A stretch of DNA of 64,000 bases from Streptomyces sp. MA5143a (GCF_900290235.1 NZ_OLMK01000068.1:145381-209380); one strand, 5' to 3'. Shown: positions 32,931 through 41,520, counted from the stretch's first letter. The notes: generated by a model from the sequence alone, not told the origin. Made by a program: numbers and translations.

Positions 32931-34316
32931 TCACGCCCCGTGCCACACGGTGGTGATGTTGCAGAACTCCCGGATTCCGTGTCCGGACAGCTCACGTCCG
33001 TAGCCCGACCGCTTGACCCCGCCGAACGGGAAAGCCGGGTGTGAGGCGGTCATTCCGTTGACGAAGACGCCTCCCGCGTCGAGATCCCGTACGAAGCGGT
33101 CGACCTCGGCCGCGTCCTGTGTCCATACGTTCGAGCTGAGCCCGAAGGGCGTGTCGTTGGCGATTGCGATCGCTTCGTCGAGGTCGGCGACCCGGTACAG
33201 GGTGGCGACAGGACCGAAGGTCTCCTCGCGGTGGACGCGCATCTCGGGAGTGATGTCGGCGAGGACGGTCGGCGGGTAGAACCAGCCGGGCCCGTCCGGG
33301 CGCTCCGCGCCGCACAGCACCGTGGCACCGCTCTCCACGGCCTCGTCGACCAGGCCCTCCAGGTCCTCGCGGCCCTGCTCGCTGGAGAGCGGCCCGACGT
33401 CGGTGTCCTCGTCCAGCGGGTCGCCGACCTTCAGCGCCCTCATGCCCTCGACGAAACGCTCGGCGAAGGCGTCGTACACATCGGCGTGCACGAGGAACCG
33501 CTTGGCGGCGATGCAGGACTGACCGGCGTTCTGCGCGCGCGCCGTCACCGCGGTGCTCGCCGCACGGTCGACGTCCGCGGACGGCATCACGATGTACGGG
33601 TCGCTGCCGCCCAGCTCCAGCACCGTCTTCTTGATCTCGTCACCGCCGACGGACGCCACGGACCGGCCTGCGGGCTCGCTGCCGGTGAGGGTGGCGGCCC
33701 GGATCCGCGGGTCGCGCAGGACGCCCTCGACGGCGCCGGACCCGATGAGCAGGGTCTGGAAGCAGCCCTCGGGGAACCCGGCCCGGCGGAACAGGTCCTC
33801 CAGGAAGAGGGCGGTCTGCGGCACGTTCGAGGCGTGCTTGAGCAGACCCACGTTGCCGGCCATCAGGGCGGGCGCGGCGAAGCGGATCACCTGCCACAGC
33901 GGGAAGTTCCACGGCATCACCGCGAGGACCGGGCCGAGCGGGCGGTAGCGGACCAGGACGCGGGAGGCACCGGAGTCCTTCACGTCCGCGTCGGAGGGCT
34001 CCACGTCGGTGAGCAGCACCTCCGCGTGCTCGGCGTACCAGCGCATCGCCTTCGCGCACTTGGCGACCTCGGCGCGGGCCTGCTTGACGGGCTTGCCCAT
34101 CTCGGTCGTCATGACACGGGCGACGTCCTCCGCGTCCTCCTCCAGGAGGTCGGCGGCCCTCCGCAGCAGCCGCGCGCGTTCCGCGAACGACGTCGTCCGG
34201 TAGGTGCGGAACGTGCGGTCGGCCGCCGCGAGCCGACGCTCGATCTCCTCCTCGCCCAGGGCCTCGTACGTTTTGAGCGTCTCGCCGCTCGCCGGATTCA
34301 CCGTCGCGATGGGCAT
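32931..34316 (-). CDS. gabD: NADP-dependent succinic semialdehyde dehydrogenase
   Basis: A 461-residue aldehyde dehydrogenase of the GabD/SSADH subgroup (MPIATVNPASGETLKTYEAL). It has 'GPVLAVMPWNFPLWQVIRFA', the base Glu in VLELGGSDPYIV and the nucleophile Cys in NAGQSCIAAKRF, with the closing 'PFGGVKRSGYGRELSGHGIR'. This subgroup oxidises succinate semialdehyde to succinate, the last step of GABA use. No GABA transaminase is nearby, and related aldehydes are possible substrates. It ends before a hairpin that separates it from the NUDIX gene upstream. Confidence 0.85.
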   Translation of the reverse strand: MPIATVNPASGETLKTYEALGEEEIERRLAAADRTFRTYRTTSFAERARLLRRAADLLEEDAEDVARVMTTEMGKPVKQARAEVAKCAKAMRWYAEHAEVLLTDVEPSDADVKDSGASRVLVRYRPLGPVLAVMPWNFPLWQVIRFAAPALMAGNVGLLKHASNVPQTALFLEDLFRRAGFPEGCFQTLLIGSGAVEGVLRDPRIRAATLTGSEPAGRSVASVGGDEIKKTVLELGGSDPYIVMPSADVDRAASTAVTARAQNAGQSCIAAKRFLVHADVYDAFAERFVEGMRALKVGDPLDEDTDVGPLSSEQGREDLEGLVDEAVESGATVLCGAERPDGPGWFYPPTVLADITPEMRVHREETFGPVATLYRVADLDEAIAIANDTPFGLSSNVWTQDAAEVDRFVRDLDAGGVFVNGMTASHPAFPFGGVKRSGYGRELSGHGIREFCNITTVWHGA

Positions 34317-34350
34317 GCCTGACCTCCTGCGTGAGCTGTCCCTCGACCTT

Positions 34351-34380
34351 CCCGCGCGGCGACGCGCGCCGCAACGCGGG
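34351..34380 (-). terminator. Terminator of the ligase-NUDIX operon
   Basis: cccgc and gcggcg (34351-34361) pair with cgccgc and cgcggg (34367-34380) in a stem with a 2-nt bulge, two bases past the NUDIX stop codon on the minus strand. Confidence 0.5.
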
Positions 34381-34381
34381 C

Positions 34382-34849
34382 TCAGCCCGAGTGCTCAGCC
34401 AGCCGGTCGAGAAACTCGGTCTGTGCCTGCACGAGCACCGCGCGGGCCCGCTCCGGGGCGCACCACTCCACCCGGTCCAGTTCGGGGAACTCCTGGATCC
34501 GCCCCGACCTCGGCGGCCACTCCATCCGGAAGGTCCCCGGCACCACCGTCGACGGGTCGAGGTCGGCCTCGATCGCCCACACGGTGACGATCTTGCCGTT
34601 GGTCTGCCGCACCTCACCGAGGGGTACGGCCTCCCCGTCGGGCGGCTCCAGCCCGAGCTCCTCACGGAACTCGCGGCGCGCCGCCTCCCAGGCGGGCTCG
34701 TCGGGCTCGTACTCGCCCTTCGGCACCGTCCACGCGCCCGCGTCCTTCCGCTCGAAGTACGGGCCGCCCATGTGCCCCAGGAGCACCTCGACGCCGTGCT
34801 CGGTGCGGCGGTACAGCAGTAGACCGGCACTGCGCTTGGGTGTCGTCAC
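34382..34849 (-). CDS. NUDIX hydrolase
   Basis: A 155-residue NUDIX protein from GTG 34849, overlapping the ligase stop by 4 bp (GTGA). It begins 'TTPKRSAGLLLYRRTEHGVE', with 'WTVPKGEYEPDEPAWEA' and then ARREFREELGLE completing the 23-residue NUDIX box (GX5EX7REUXEEXGU) at residues 45-67. 'GEVRQTNGKIVTVWAIEAD' follows. The family cleaves nucleoside diphosphates linked to another group, including oxidised nucleotides. Coupling to a DNA ligase suggests a repair or nucleotide-pool cleaning role, which is inference. Confidence 0.9.
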   Translation of the reverse strand: MTTPKRSAGLLLYRRTEHGVEVLLGHMGGPYFERKDAGAWTVPKGEYEPDEPAWEAARREFREELGLEPPDGEAVPLGEVRQTNGKIVTVWAIEADLDPSTVVPGTFRMEWPPRSGRIQEFPELDRVEWCAPERARAVLVQAQTEFLDRLAEHSG

Positions 34850-36384
34850 CGGGTGACCTCCGGGTGTGCGGCGAGCAGGGTCTCGACCGTATCGGCCTCG
34901 GCGGGGGTCTTGTCCTCGCGATAGCGGATCACGCGCGCGAAACGCAGGGTGACACCGGCCGGATAGCGGGTCGAGCGCTGGAGGCCGTCGTAGGCGATCT
35001 CGACGACGAGTTCGGGGCGGACGGTCACACCCCAGCGTTTCTCCTCGACGGCCGACTCCCGCAGCCGTTCGGTCTGCCAGGTCAGCATCGCGTCCGTCAT
35101 GCCCTTGAAGGTCTTGCCGAGCATCGCGAAGCCGCCGTCGGCGGTACGCGCGCCGAGGTGGAGGTTGGAGAGCTTGCCGGTGCGCCGCCCGTGGCCCCAC
35201 TCGGCGGCCAGCACCACCAGGTCGAGGGTGTGCACGGGCTTCACCTTCAGCCAGGAGGCGCCGCGGCGGCCCGCGCTGTAGGCGGCGTCCAGGGCCTTCA
35301 GTACGACGCCCTCGTGGCCCCGGGCGAGCGTGTCCGCGAGGAAGCGCTCCGCCTCGGCGAGGTCGTCGGGGCCGTGGACGAGGGCGCGCCGGACCCGCAT
35401 CGGCTCCGGGACGAGCCGGGCCAGCTCGGTGTGGCGTTCGGTGAACGGCAGGTCGAGGAGGTCCCGGCCGTCCATGGAGAGCGCGTCGAAGAAGACCGGC
35501 GACACCGGCACCTGCTCGGCCGCCGTCGCCACGTCCAGCCGCGAGCCGACCCGCCCGGCGGTCTCCTGGAAGGAGCGCGGCCGTCCCGTCTCGTCGAACG
35601 CGATCACCTCCCCGTCGAGGATGAACCGCTCGCCCGGCAACTCCAGTGCCGCCGCCGTCAGTTCGGGGAGGCGGTCGGTGATGTCGTCGAGGGTCCGCGT
35701 GTACAGGCGTACGTCGGGGCCGTCACGGTGGACCTGGACCCGGATGCCGTCCAGTTTCTCCTCGACCGCGCAGGCGCCCAGCTTCTCCACGGCGTCCGCG
35801 ACCGAGGAGGCGCTGTGCGCCAGCATGGGCAGAACCGGTCGCCCCACCGTGAGCCGGAACCGCTCCAGGGCCGGCGGGCCGTCCGCGAGCAGCGCCTGCG
35901 CCACCGTCTGGAGCGAGCCGGCGAGCATCACCGCCCGGCGGACGTCGGCGGGGGGAGCGCCTGTCGCCGAGGCGAGGCCCTCGACGGCCACCGCGTCCAG
36001 CGCGCCCTGCCGGACCTCGCCCGTGAGGAGCCCGAAGAGATAGCGCTGCTCGACATCGGTGGCCGCGGCGAGCAACTCGCCCACGAGGCGCCGGCGTTCC
36101 GCCTGCGAGCCGGCGCCCGTGACGCCGCCGATCTCCGTGAGACGGGCGTCGACGTCGCGTACGGTCAGGGTGGGCTCGGCGGCGGGGGCGATGTCCTGGT
36201 CGAGGACCTTCCAGCCGATGCCGAGACGGCCCTGGGGGAGTCGGCCCGCGAGGTACGGGATGACGATCGGCACGTCCTCGGCGTCCGCCTCCCGGAACAG
36301 CTCGGCGAGCAGCGCGGTCTTGCGGGAGCGGGCCGAGGTGGCGGCTACCTGGTGGGACAGGTGGGCTAGCTGGGCGAACAGCAT
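34846..36384 (-). CDS. ATP-dependent DNA ligase
   Basis: A 512-residue ligase of the archaeal/eukaryotic DNA ligase I type, with an N-terminal DNA-binding domain (1-180, 'LLTGEVRQGALDAVAVEGLA'). The adenylation domain carries the nucleophile Lys210 in motif I EEKLDGIRVQVHR, 'GERFILDGEVIAFDE' (motif III), 'FFDALSMDGRDLL', 'GHEGVVLKALDAAYSAGRRG' (motif IV) and 'WLKVKPVHTLDLVVLAAEWG' (motif V). It seals nicks using ATP, in addition to the chromosomal NAD ligase expected elsewhere. It is first in a two-gene operon with a NUDIX hydrolase. Confidence 0.93.
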   Translation of the reverse strand: MLFAQLAHLSHQVAATSARSRKTALLAELFREADAEDVPIVIPYLAGRLPQGRLGIGWKVLDQDIAPAAEPTLTVRDVDARLTEIGGVTGAGSQAERRRLVGELLAAATDVEQRYLFGLLTGEVRQGALDAVAVEGLASATGAPPADVRRAVMLAGSLQTVAQALLADGPPALERFRLTVGRPVLPMLAHSASSVADAVEKLGACAVEEKLDGIRVQVHRDGPDVRLYTRTLDDITDRLPELTAAALELPGERFILDGEVIAFDETGRPRSFQETAGRVGSRLDVATAAEQVPVSPVFFDALSMDGRDLLDLPFTERHTELARLVPEPMRVRRALVHGPDDLAEAERFLADTLARGHEGVVLKALDAAYSAGRRGASWLKVKPVHTLDLVVLAAEWGHGRRTGKLSNLHLGARTADGGFAMLGKTFKGMTDAMLTWQTERLRESAVEEKRWGVTVRPELVVEIAYDGLQRSTRYPAGVTLRFARVIRYREDKTPAEADTVETLLAAHPEVTR

Positions 36385-36469
36385 GCAGCCATGGTCCTAC
36401 GGAGTTTGGCCGGGTGCCTATTGGGTGGGGGTGCGGGGGCGTGTTGGCGGGTGCGGGTGGGTGGGGGCT

Positions 36470-36538
36470 GGTCGCGCCGTTCCCCGCGCCCCTCGATGGC
36501 CCTTCGGGCCGATCGGTCGCGCCGTTCCCCGCGCCCCC
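36470..36538. repeat. Direct pair of the dispersed 'ccccgcgcccc' element
   Basis: ggtcgcgccgttccccgcgc begins at 36470 and again near 36516, each continuing ccc, with a small hairpin (ggccc-ttc-gggcc, about 36498-36510) between them. It is the same family as 5781-5850 but in direct orientation and with gccgtt for gcagtt. It lies in 36385-36562, between the flavoprotein gene and the ligase gene, where no coding frame is supported, and may help terminate the former. Confidence 0.7.
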
Positions 36539-36562
36539 GGCGTCATCCCTCGGCTCACGTGT

Positions 36563-37507
36563 TCACGCCGGTCGGTGTCTGTCCAGGTCTGTCATCAGGA
36601 GGTCTCCGTTGATCGTGGCTCCTGCTCGGTAGCCGGAGGAGGCCGCGTTGATGACCTGTTCGGAGAAGGCCATGGCGTTGCCCGCTGCCCAGATGCCGGG
36701 GATCGAGGTCTGGCCGGTCGCGTCCACCACGGGGTAGGCGCCGAAGGGCGTCTCGTGGAGGTCGGCGCCCAGGTGGTCGAGGAGGGCGGTCTGGGGGAGG
36801 GGACGGGGGGCGGCGAAGAGGACCTGGCGGGGGTGGGTGGTGCCGTCGGCGAGGCGTACGCCGGTGAGGCGGTCGTCCTCGGTCAGCAGGGCCGCCACCT
36901 CGCCGGGGACGACCGAGACACCGGCCGCGGCGAGCCGGCGGAGGTCGTCGTCGGAGAGGTCGGTCTCGGGGACGGTGTGCAGGAACAGGGTGACGTCCTT
37001 GGACCACTGGGAGACCATCAGGGCCTGGTGCACGCTCATGGGGGTCGTGGCGAGCACGCCGAACGCCTGGTCCCGCACCTCCCAGCCGTGGCAGTACGGG
37101 CAGTGCAGCACGTCCCGGCCGAAGCGCTCGGCGAGGCCGGGTACCGGCGGGAGCTCGTCCTGGAGGCCGGTGGCGACGACCAGGCGCCGGGCGTGGAAGG
37201 TGCGGCCGTCGGCCAGGGTCACCGCGAAGGCGGCGTCGTCCGCGTCCTCGTCGCGGGTGACGTCCACCGCCCGGCCCCGGACGAGGTCGACGCCGTAGCG
37301 GGCGATCTCCTCGCGGCCCACGGCCAGGAACTCCCGCGGCGGCATGCCGTCCCGCGACAGATAGCCCTGCATGTGGGCGGCGGGCGCGTTGCGGGGCTCC
37401 CCGGCGTCGACGACCAGGGTCCGGCGGCGGGCCCGGCCGAGGACCAGGGCCGCGGACAGTCCGGCCGCGCCGCCGCCGATCACGATCACTTCGTACTGCT
37501 GGGTCAT
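36563..37507 (-). CDS. Thioredoxin-reductase-like flavoprotein
   Basis: A 314-residue FAD/NAD(P) oxidoreductase from the ATG at 37507, set by GGAGGTGGT 4 bp upstream. FAD binding is VIVIGGGAAGLSAAL (7-21), the redox-active Cys136 and Cys139 are in LHCPYCHGWEV, and the closing 'IPGIWAAGNAM' is the late FAD motif. The NAD(P) motif is degenerate (VLATTPMSVHQ in place of GGG.SA), as in low-potential thioredoxin reductase-like proteins. It probably reduces a thiol or disulphide metabolite. It is divergent from an Xre-cupin regulator that likely controls it. Confidence 0.88.
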   Translation of the reverse strand: MTQQYEVIVIGGGAAGLSAALVLGRARRRTLVVDAGEPRNAPAAHMQGYLSRDGMPPREFLAVGREEIARYGVDLVRGRAVDVTRDEDADDAAFAVTLADGRTFHARRLVVATGLQDELPPVPGLAERFGRDVLHCPYCHGWEVRDQAFGVLATTPMSVHQALMVSQWSKDVTLFLHTVPETDLSDDDLRRLAAAGVSVVPGEVAALLTEDDRLTGVRLADGTTHPRQVLFAAPRPLPQTALLDHLGADLHETPFGAYPVVDATGQTSIPGIWAAGNAMAFSEQVINAASSGYRAGATINGDLLMTDLDRHRPA

Positions 37508-37562
37508 GGTGACCACCTCCACGGACAAGGTCGCCCGAGAGCTGCCGTATTGACAAACCTCT

Positions 37563-37577
37563 TTGCCGAAACTGCAA
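37563..37577. promoter_or_regulatory. Operator-like inverted repeat between the flavoprotein and Xre-cupin genes
   Basis: TTGC at 37563-37566 and GCAA at 37574-37577 are inverted around 7 bp, placed just upstream of the Xre-cupin ATG (37585) and inside the 77-bp divergent region (37508-37584). Short symmetric sites of this kind fit Xre-family dimers. Confidence 0.4.
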
Positions 37578-37584
37578 TGGCCGC

Positions 37585-38184
37585 ATGAGTGAGAAGAGTG
37601 ACGGGGCGGGCGGCACGGACGAGGTGCTCGCCGGGGTCGGGCCGAGGCTGCGGGCCCTGCGGAAGGAGCGCGAGGTGACGCTCGCGGGCCTGTCGGAGGC
37701 GACCGGGATCTCCGTGAGCACCCTGTCCCGGCTGGAGTCGGGGCTGCGCAAGCCCAGCCTGGAGCTGCTGCTGCCGATCGCGCGGGCCCACCAGGTCCCG
37801 CTGGACGAACTGATCGGCGAGCGGCCCGTCGGTGATCCGCGGGTCCGGTCCAAACCGATCGTGCGGCACGGGCGCACGTACTGGCCGCTCACCCGCCAGC
37901 CGGGCGGCCTTCAGGCCTTCAAGGTGCGCGTCGAGCCGGAGGGGCCCCAGGTCCCCGACCCGCGCACCCACGAGGGGTACGAGTGGCTGTACGTGCTCTC
38001 GGGGAAGCTGCGGGTGGTGCTCGGTGAGCACGACGTGGTGCTGACCGCCGGGGAGGCCGCCGAGTTCGACACCCGGGTGCCGCACTGGTTCGGGGCGGCG
38101 GGCGAGGCTCCGGCGGAGTTCCTCAGCCTGTTCGGGCCGCAGGGGGAGCGGATGCACGTCCGGGCCAAGCCCGCCCGCCCGTGA
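37585..38184 (+). CDS. Xre-family regulator with C-terminal cupin domain
   Basis: A 199-residue regulator. The helix-turn-helix (about 19-75) reads 'RLRALRKEREVTLAGLSEAT' and then GISVSTLSRLESGLRKPSLE. The cupin (about 105-190) includes 'HEGYEWLYVLSGKLRVVLGE' and 'AEFDTRVPHWFGAAG', with the His residues expected for metal or ligand binding. Such regulators sense small acids or redox compounds. It is divergent from a thioredoxin-reductase-like gene, its likely target, with a symmetric site in between. Confidence 0.9.
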   Translation: MSEKSDGAGGTDEVLAGVGPRLRALRKEREVTLAGLSEATGISVSTLSRLESGLRKPSLELLLPIARAHQVPLDELIGERPVGDPRVRSKPIVRHGRTYWPLTRQPGGLQAFKVRVEPEGPQVPDPRTHEGYEWLYVLSGKLRVVLGEHDVVLTAGEAAEFDTRVPHWFGAAGEAPAEFLSLFGPQGERMHVRAKPARP

Positions 38185-38220
38185 CGCACGCTACTGTCCG
38201 CCGAGTGTTCCCCGGAGGGC

Positions 38221-38237
38221 AAGCGACCGCTTAGTAT
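38221..38237 (+). promoter_or_regulatory. TetR-type palindrome overlapping the -10 of the quinone oxidoreductase operon
   Basis: AAGCG-AC-CGCTT (38221-38232) is a perfect 5-bp-arm palindrome directly followed by a good -10 TAGTAT (38232-38237). The operon start codon is at 38289 with ggagg at 38278-38282. The matching regulator gene is not adjacent. Confidence 0.55.
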
Positions 38238-38288
38238 GCGGATGTCAGTCGACCCCGGTCCGACGAAGCAGTCCCGTGGAGGCACCGC

Positions 38289-39266
38289 ATGCAGGCATGG
38301 CAAGTGCACGAGAACGGCGAGCCGAGCGAGGTGATGCGGCTCCAGGACGTGGAGCGGCCCACGCCCGGCGACGGCCAGGTCCTGCTGAAGGTGCGCGCCG
38401 CGAACATCAACTTCCCGGACGCCCTGATGGCCCGGGGCCACTACCAGGTCCGCCCGCCGCTGCCGTTCACGCCCGGCGTGGAGATCTGCGCCGAGACCGA
38501 GGACGGCCGCCGGGTCATCGCCACCCCGGCACTGCCGTACGGCGGTCTCGCCGAGTACGCCGTGGCGGACGCCGCGGCCCTGCTGCCGGCGCCCGACGCG
38601 CTGGACGACGCGGAGGCCGCCGCGCTGCACATCGGCTACCAGACCGGCTGGTTCGGCCTCCACCGCCGGGCCCGCCTCGAAGCGGGGGAGACGCTGCTCG
38701 TCCACGCCGCCGCAGGAGGGGTCGGCAGCGCGGCCGTGCAGCTCGGAAAGGCCGCCGGCGCCACGGTCATCGGGGTCGTCGGTGGCGCCGACAAGGCCGC
38801 CGTCGCCCGGGAGCTGGGCTGCGACGTGGTCGTGGACCGGCGGAGCGAGGACGTCATCTCCGCAGTGAAGGACGCCACCGGGGGCCGGGGCGCCGACGTG
38901 ATCTACGACCCCGTGGGCGGCGAGGCCTACACGCAGTCGACCAAGGTCGTCGCCTTCGAGGGCCGGATCGTGGTCGTCGGCTTCGCCAGTGGGACCATCC
39001 CGAGCCCCGGCCTCAACCACGCCCTCGTCAAGAACTACGCGATCCTCGGCCTGCACTGGGGCCTGTACAACACCAAGAACCCGAAGCTGGTCCAGCACTG
39101 CCACGAACAGCTCACCGAACTGGCGGCGCGTGGCGTCGTCAGGCCCCTGGTGAGCGAGCGGGTGCCGCTCGACGGGGCCGCGGCCGCCGTCCAGCGCGTC
39201 GCGGACGGTGTCACCACCGGCCGGGTCGTCGTGGTGCCCGCACCGGAGAACGGAGCCGCAGCATGA
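38289..39266 (+). CDS. NADPH:quinone oxidoreductase family protein
   Basis: A 325-residue medium-chain dehydrogenase/reductase without zinc ligands. 'MQAWQVHENGEPSEVMRL' begins the GroES-like half, with 'ANINFPDALMARGHYQVRPP' and 'PFTPGVEICAE'. The NADPH-binding AGGVGSAAVQLGKAAGA sits at about 142-158, and 'YDPVGGEAYTQSTK' follows. It reduces a quinone or an enoyl-type double bond. It is followed by two acyl-CoA dehydrogenase genes with 4-bp overlaps, so it is probably part of a catabolic route for an acyl-CoA rather than a stress quinone reductase. Confidence 0.88.
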   Translation: MQAWQVHENGEPSEVMRLQDVERPTPGDGQVLLKVRAANINFPDALMARGHYQVRPPLPFTPGVEICAETEDGRRVIATPALPYGGLAEYAVADAAALLPAPDALDDAEAAALHIGYQTGWFGLHRRARLEAGETLLVHAAAGGVGSAAVQLGKAAGATVIGVVGGADKAAVARELGCDVVVDRRSEDVISAVKDATGGRGADVIYDPVGGEAYTQSTKVVAFEGRIVVVGFASGTIPSPGLNHALVKNYAILGLHWGLYNTKNPKLVQHCHEQLTELAARGVVRPLVSERVPLDGAAAAVQRVADGVTTGRVVVVPAPENGAAA

Positions 39267-40447
39267 CCGACGCAGCCGAACTGAGGCGCCGCACCGCCGA
39301 GTTGCTGGCCGCGCACCCGCCCGCCACCACCGACCGGCTGGACTTCCTGCGCGCCCGCTTCGACGCCGGGCTCGCCTGGGTGCACTACCCGGAGGGCCTC
39401 GGCGGCCTCGGCGCCCCCCGCTCCCTCCAGGCCGTCGTGGACGCGGACCTGGCGGCGGAGGGCGCCCCCGACAACGACCCGCGGCGGATCGGCATCGGCC
39501 TCGGCATGGCCGCGCCGACGATCCTCGCCTACGGCACCGAGGAGCAGAAGCAGCGCTTCCTGCGGCCCCTGTGGACCGGCGAGGAGGTCTGGTGCCAGCT
39601 GTTCAGCGAGCCCGGAGCCGGCTCCGACCTCGCCGCGCTCGGCACCCGCGCCGTCCGTGAGGACGGGGGGGACTGGGTGGTCAACGGGCAGAAGGTGTGG
39701 ACGTCCAGCGCCCATGTCGCCCGCTGGGCCATCCTCATCGCCCGCACCGACCCGGACGTGCCCAAGCACCGGGGCATCACCTACTTCCTCTGCGACATGA
39801 CCGACCCCGGCATCGAGGTCCGGCCGCTGCGCCAGATCACCGGCGAGGCCGAGTTCAACGAGGTCTTCATCACCGACGTCCGCATCCCCGACTCCCGCCG
39901 CCTCGGCGACGTCGGCGACGGCTGGAAGGTCGCCCAGACCACCCTCAACAACGAACGCGTCGCCATCGGCGGTATGCGGCTGCCCCGCGAGGGCGGCATG
40001 ATCGGCCCCGTCTCCAGGACATGGCGCGAACGGCCCGAGCTGCGCACCCACGACCTCCACCAGCGGCTGCTCAAGCTCTGGGTCGAGGCCGAGGCCGCCC
40101 GCCTCACCGCGGAACGGCTGCGCCAGCAGCTCGTCGCCGGACAGCCCGGCCCCGAGGGCGCCGGCATGAAGCTCGCCTTCGCCCGCCTCAACCAGGAGAT
40201 CAGCGGCCTGGAGGTCGAACTCCGCGGCGAGGAGGGCCTGCTGTACGACGACTGGACCATGCGCCGCCCCGAGCTGGTCGACTTCGTCGGCCGCGACGCC
40301 GGCTACCGCTACCTCCGCTCCAAGGGCAACAGCATCGAGGGCGGGACCACCGAGGTCCTGCTGAACATCGTCGCCGAACGCGTCCTGGGCCTGCCCCCGG
40401 AGCCGCGCACCGACAAGGACGTCGCCTGGAAGGACCTCGCCCGATGA
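39263..40447 (+). CDS. Acyl-CoA dehydrogenase, likely catalytic alpha subunit
   Basis: A 394-residue FadE-type protein overlapping the upstream stop by ATGA. It has 'LFSEPGAGSDLAALGTRAV' and 'DWVVNGQKVWTSSAHVARWA' for FAD and substrate, 'GITYFLCDMTDPGIEVRPLR' and the C-terminal 'YLRSKGNSIEGGTTEVLLNI', where the Glu of SIEGG is at the usual catalytic-base position. The N-terminal sequence is that of the actinobacterial steroid/branched-chain acyl-CoA dehydrogenase group. The next gene encodes a shorter partner lacking that Glu, so the two may form an alpha2beta2 enzyme as in mycobacterial cholesterol side-chain breakdown. Confidence 0.88.
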   Translation: MTDAAELRRRTAELLAAHPPATTDRLDFLRARFDAGLAWVHYPEGLGGLGAPRSLQAVVDADLAAEGAPDNDPRRIGIGLGMAAPTILAYGTEEQKQRFLRPLWTGEEVWCQLFSEPGAGSDLAALGTRAVREDGGDWVVNGQKVWTSSAHVARWAILIARTDPDVPKHRGITYFLCDMTDPGIEVRPLRQITGEAEFNEVFITDVRIPDSRRLGDVGDGWKVAQTTLNNERVAIGGMRLPREGGMIGPVSRTWRERPELRTHDLHQRLLKLWVEAEAARLTAERLRQQLVAGQPGPEGAGMKLAFARLNQEISGLEVELRGEEGLLYDDWTMRRPELVDFVGRDAGYRYLRSKGNSIEGGTTEVLLNIVAERVLGLPPEPRTDKDVAWKDLAR

Positions 40448-41520
40448 CCGACCTGCTGTACTCGGAGGAGGAAGAGGCCCTCCGCGCAGCCGTCCGCGAC
40501 CTGCTCGCCGACCACTGCGACGCGGCCGGAGTCATCGCCCGCGTGGAGACGGACGCCCCGCACGACCTGGCGGCCTGGAAGGCGCTCGCCGAGGGCATGG
40601 GTCTCGCCGGACTCCTCGTGCCCGAGGACCGGGGCGGCCAGGGCGCCACCCACCGCGAGGCCGCCGTCGTCCTGGAGGAACTGGGGCGCGCCGTCGCCCC
40701 CCTGCCGTACCTCACGAGCGCCGTCGTCGCCACCGAGGCCCTGCTGGCCTGCGCCGCCGACGACCTGCTCGCCGAGCTGGCCTCCGGCCGCAGGATCGGC
40801 GCCCTCGCGGTCGCGCTGAACGTCCCCGCCGGCGGCGCCTACAAGGTCGTACGGTTCGAGGGCGGCGCCCTGCACGGCGAGCTGACCGGCATCGCGGACG
40901 CGGCCGTCGCCGACGTGCTGCTCGTGCCCGCCGACGACGGCGGCCTGTACGCGGTCGACGCCTCCGCCGCGACCGTCACCCCGCAGCCGTCCCTGGACCT
41001 GACCCGGCCCCTGGCGACGGTCGCGCTCGACGGGGCGCCCGGCCGCCTCCTCGGCGACGCCGAACCCGCCGTACGCCGGGCCCTGCGCGCCGGGGCCGGG
41101 CTGCTCGCCTCCGAGCAACTCGGGCTCGCCGACTGGACGCTGACCGAGACGGTCCGCTACCTCAAGGAACGCAAGCAGTTCAACCGGCCCGTCGGCGGCT
41201 TCCAGGCGCTCAAGCACCGGCTGGCGCAGCTGTGGCTGGAGGTCGTCAACCTGCGGGCGGCCGCCCGCAACGCGGCCGACACGCTCGCCACCGGCGGCGA
41301 CGACATCGACGTGGCGGTGGCCGTCGCCCAGGCGTTCGCCGCGCCCGTGGCCGTCCACGCGGCCGAGGAGGCGCTGCAACTCCACGGCGGCATCGGCATG
41401 ACCTGGGAGCACCCGGTCCACCTGTACCTCAAGCGGGCCAAGGCCGACGCGATCGCGTACGGCACCGCGGGGGCCCACCGGGAGGCACTGGCCGAACTGG
41501 TCGACCTGCGCGCACCCTGA
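40444..41520 (+). CDS. Acyl-CoA dehydrogenase, likely non-catalytic beta subunit
   Basis: A 358-residue acyl-CoA dehydrogenase homologue with a 4-bp ATGA overlap. 'MGLAGLLVPEDRGGQGATHR', 'VVLEELGRAVAPLPYLTSAV', 'TVRYLKERKQFNRPVGGFQA', 'LKHRLAQLWLEVVNLRAAA' and 'LQLHGGIGMTWEHPVHLYLK' are family features. The C-terminal segment AYGTAGAHRE takes the place of the usual 'YEGT..', so the base Glu is missing. The central domain (about 115-215) also lacks the usual FAD-binding signature. It is best explained as the partner of the preceding gene product. Confidence 0.85.
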   Translation: MTDLLYSEEEEALRAAVRDLLADHCDAAGVIARVETDAPHDLAAWKALAEGMGLAGLLVPEDRGGQGATHREAAVVLEELGRAVAPLPYLTSAVVATEALLACAADDLLAELASGRRIGALAVALNVPAGGAYKVVRFEGGALHGELTGIADAAVADVLLVPADDGGLYAVDASAATVTPQPSLDLTRPLATVALDGAPGRLLGDAEPAVRRALRAGAGLLASEQLGLADWTLTETVRYLKERKQFNRPVGGFQALKHRLAQLWLEVVNLRAAARNAADTLATGGDDIDVAVAVAQAFAAPVAVHAAEEALQLHGGIGMTWEHPVHLYLKRAKADAIAYGTAGAHREALAELVDLRAP

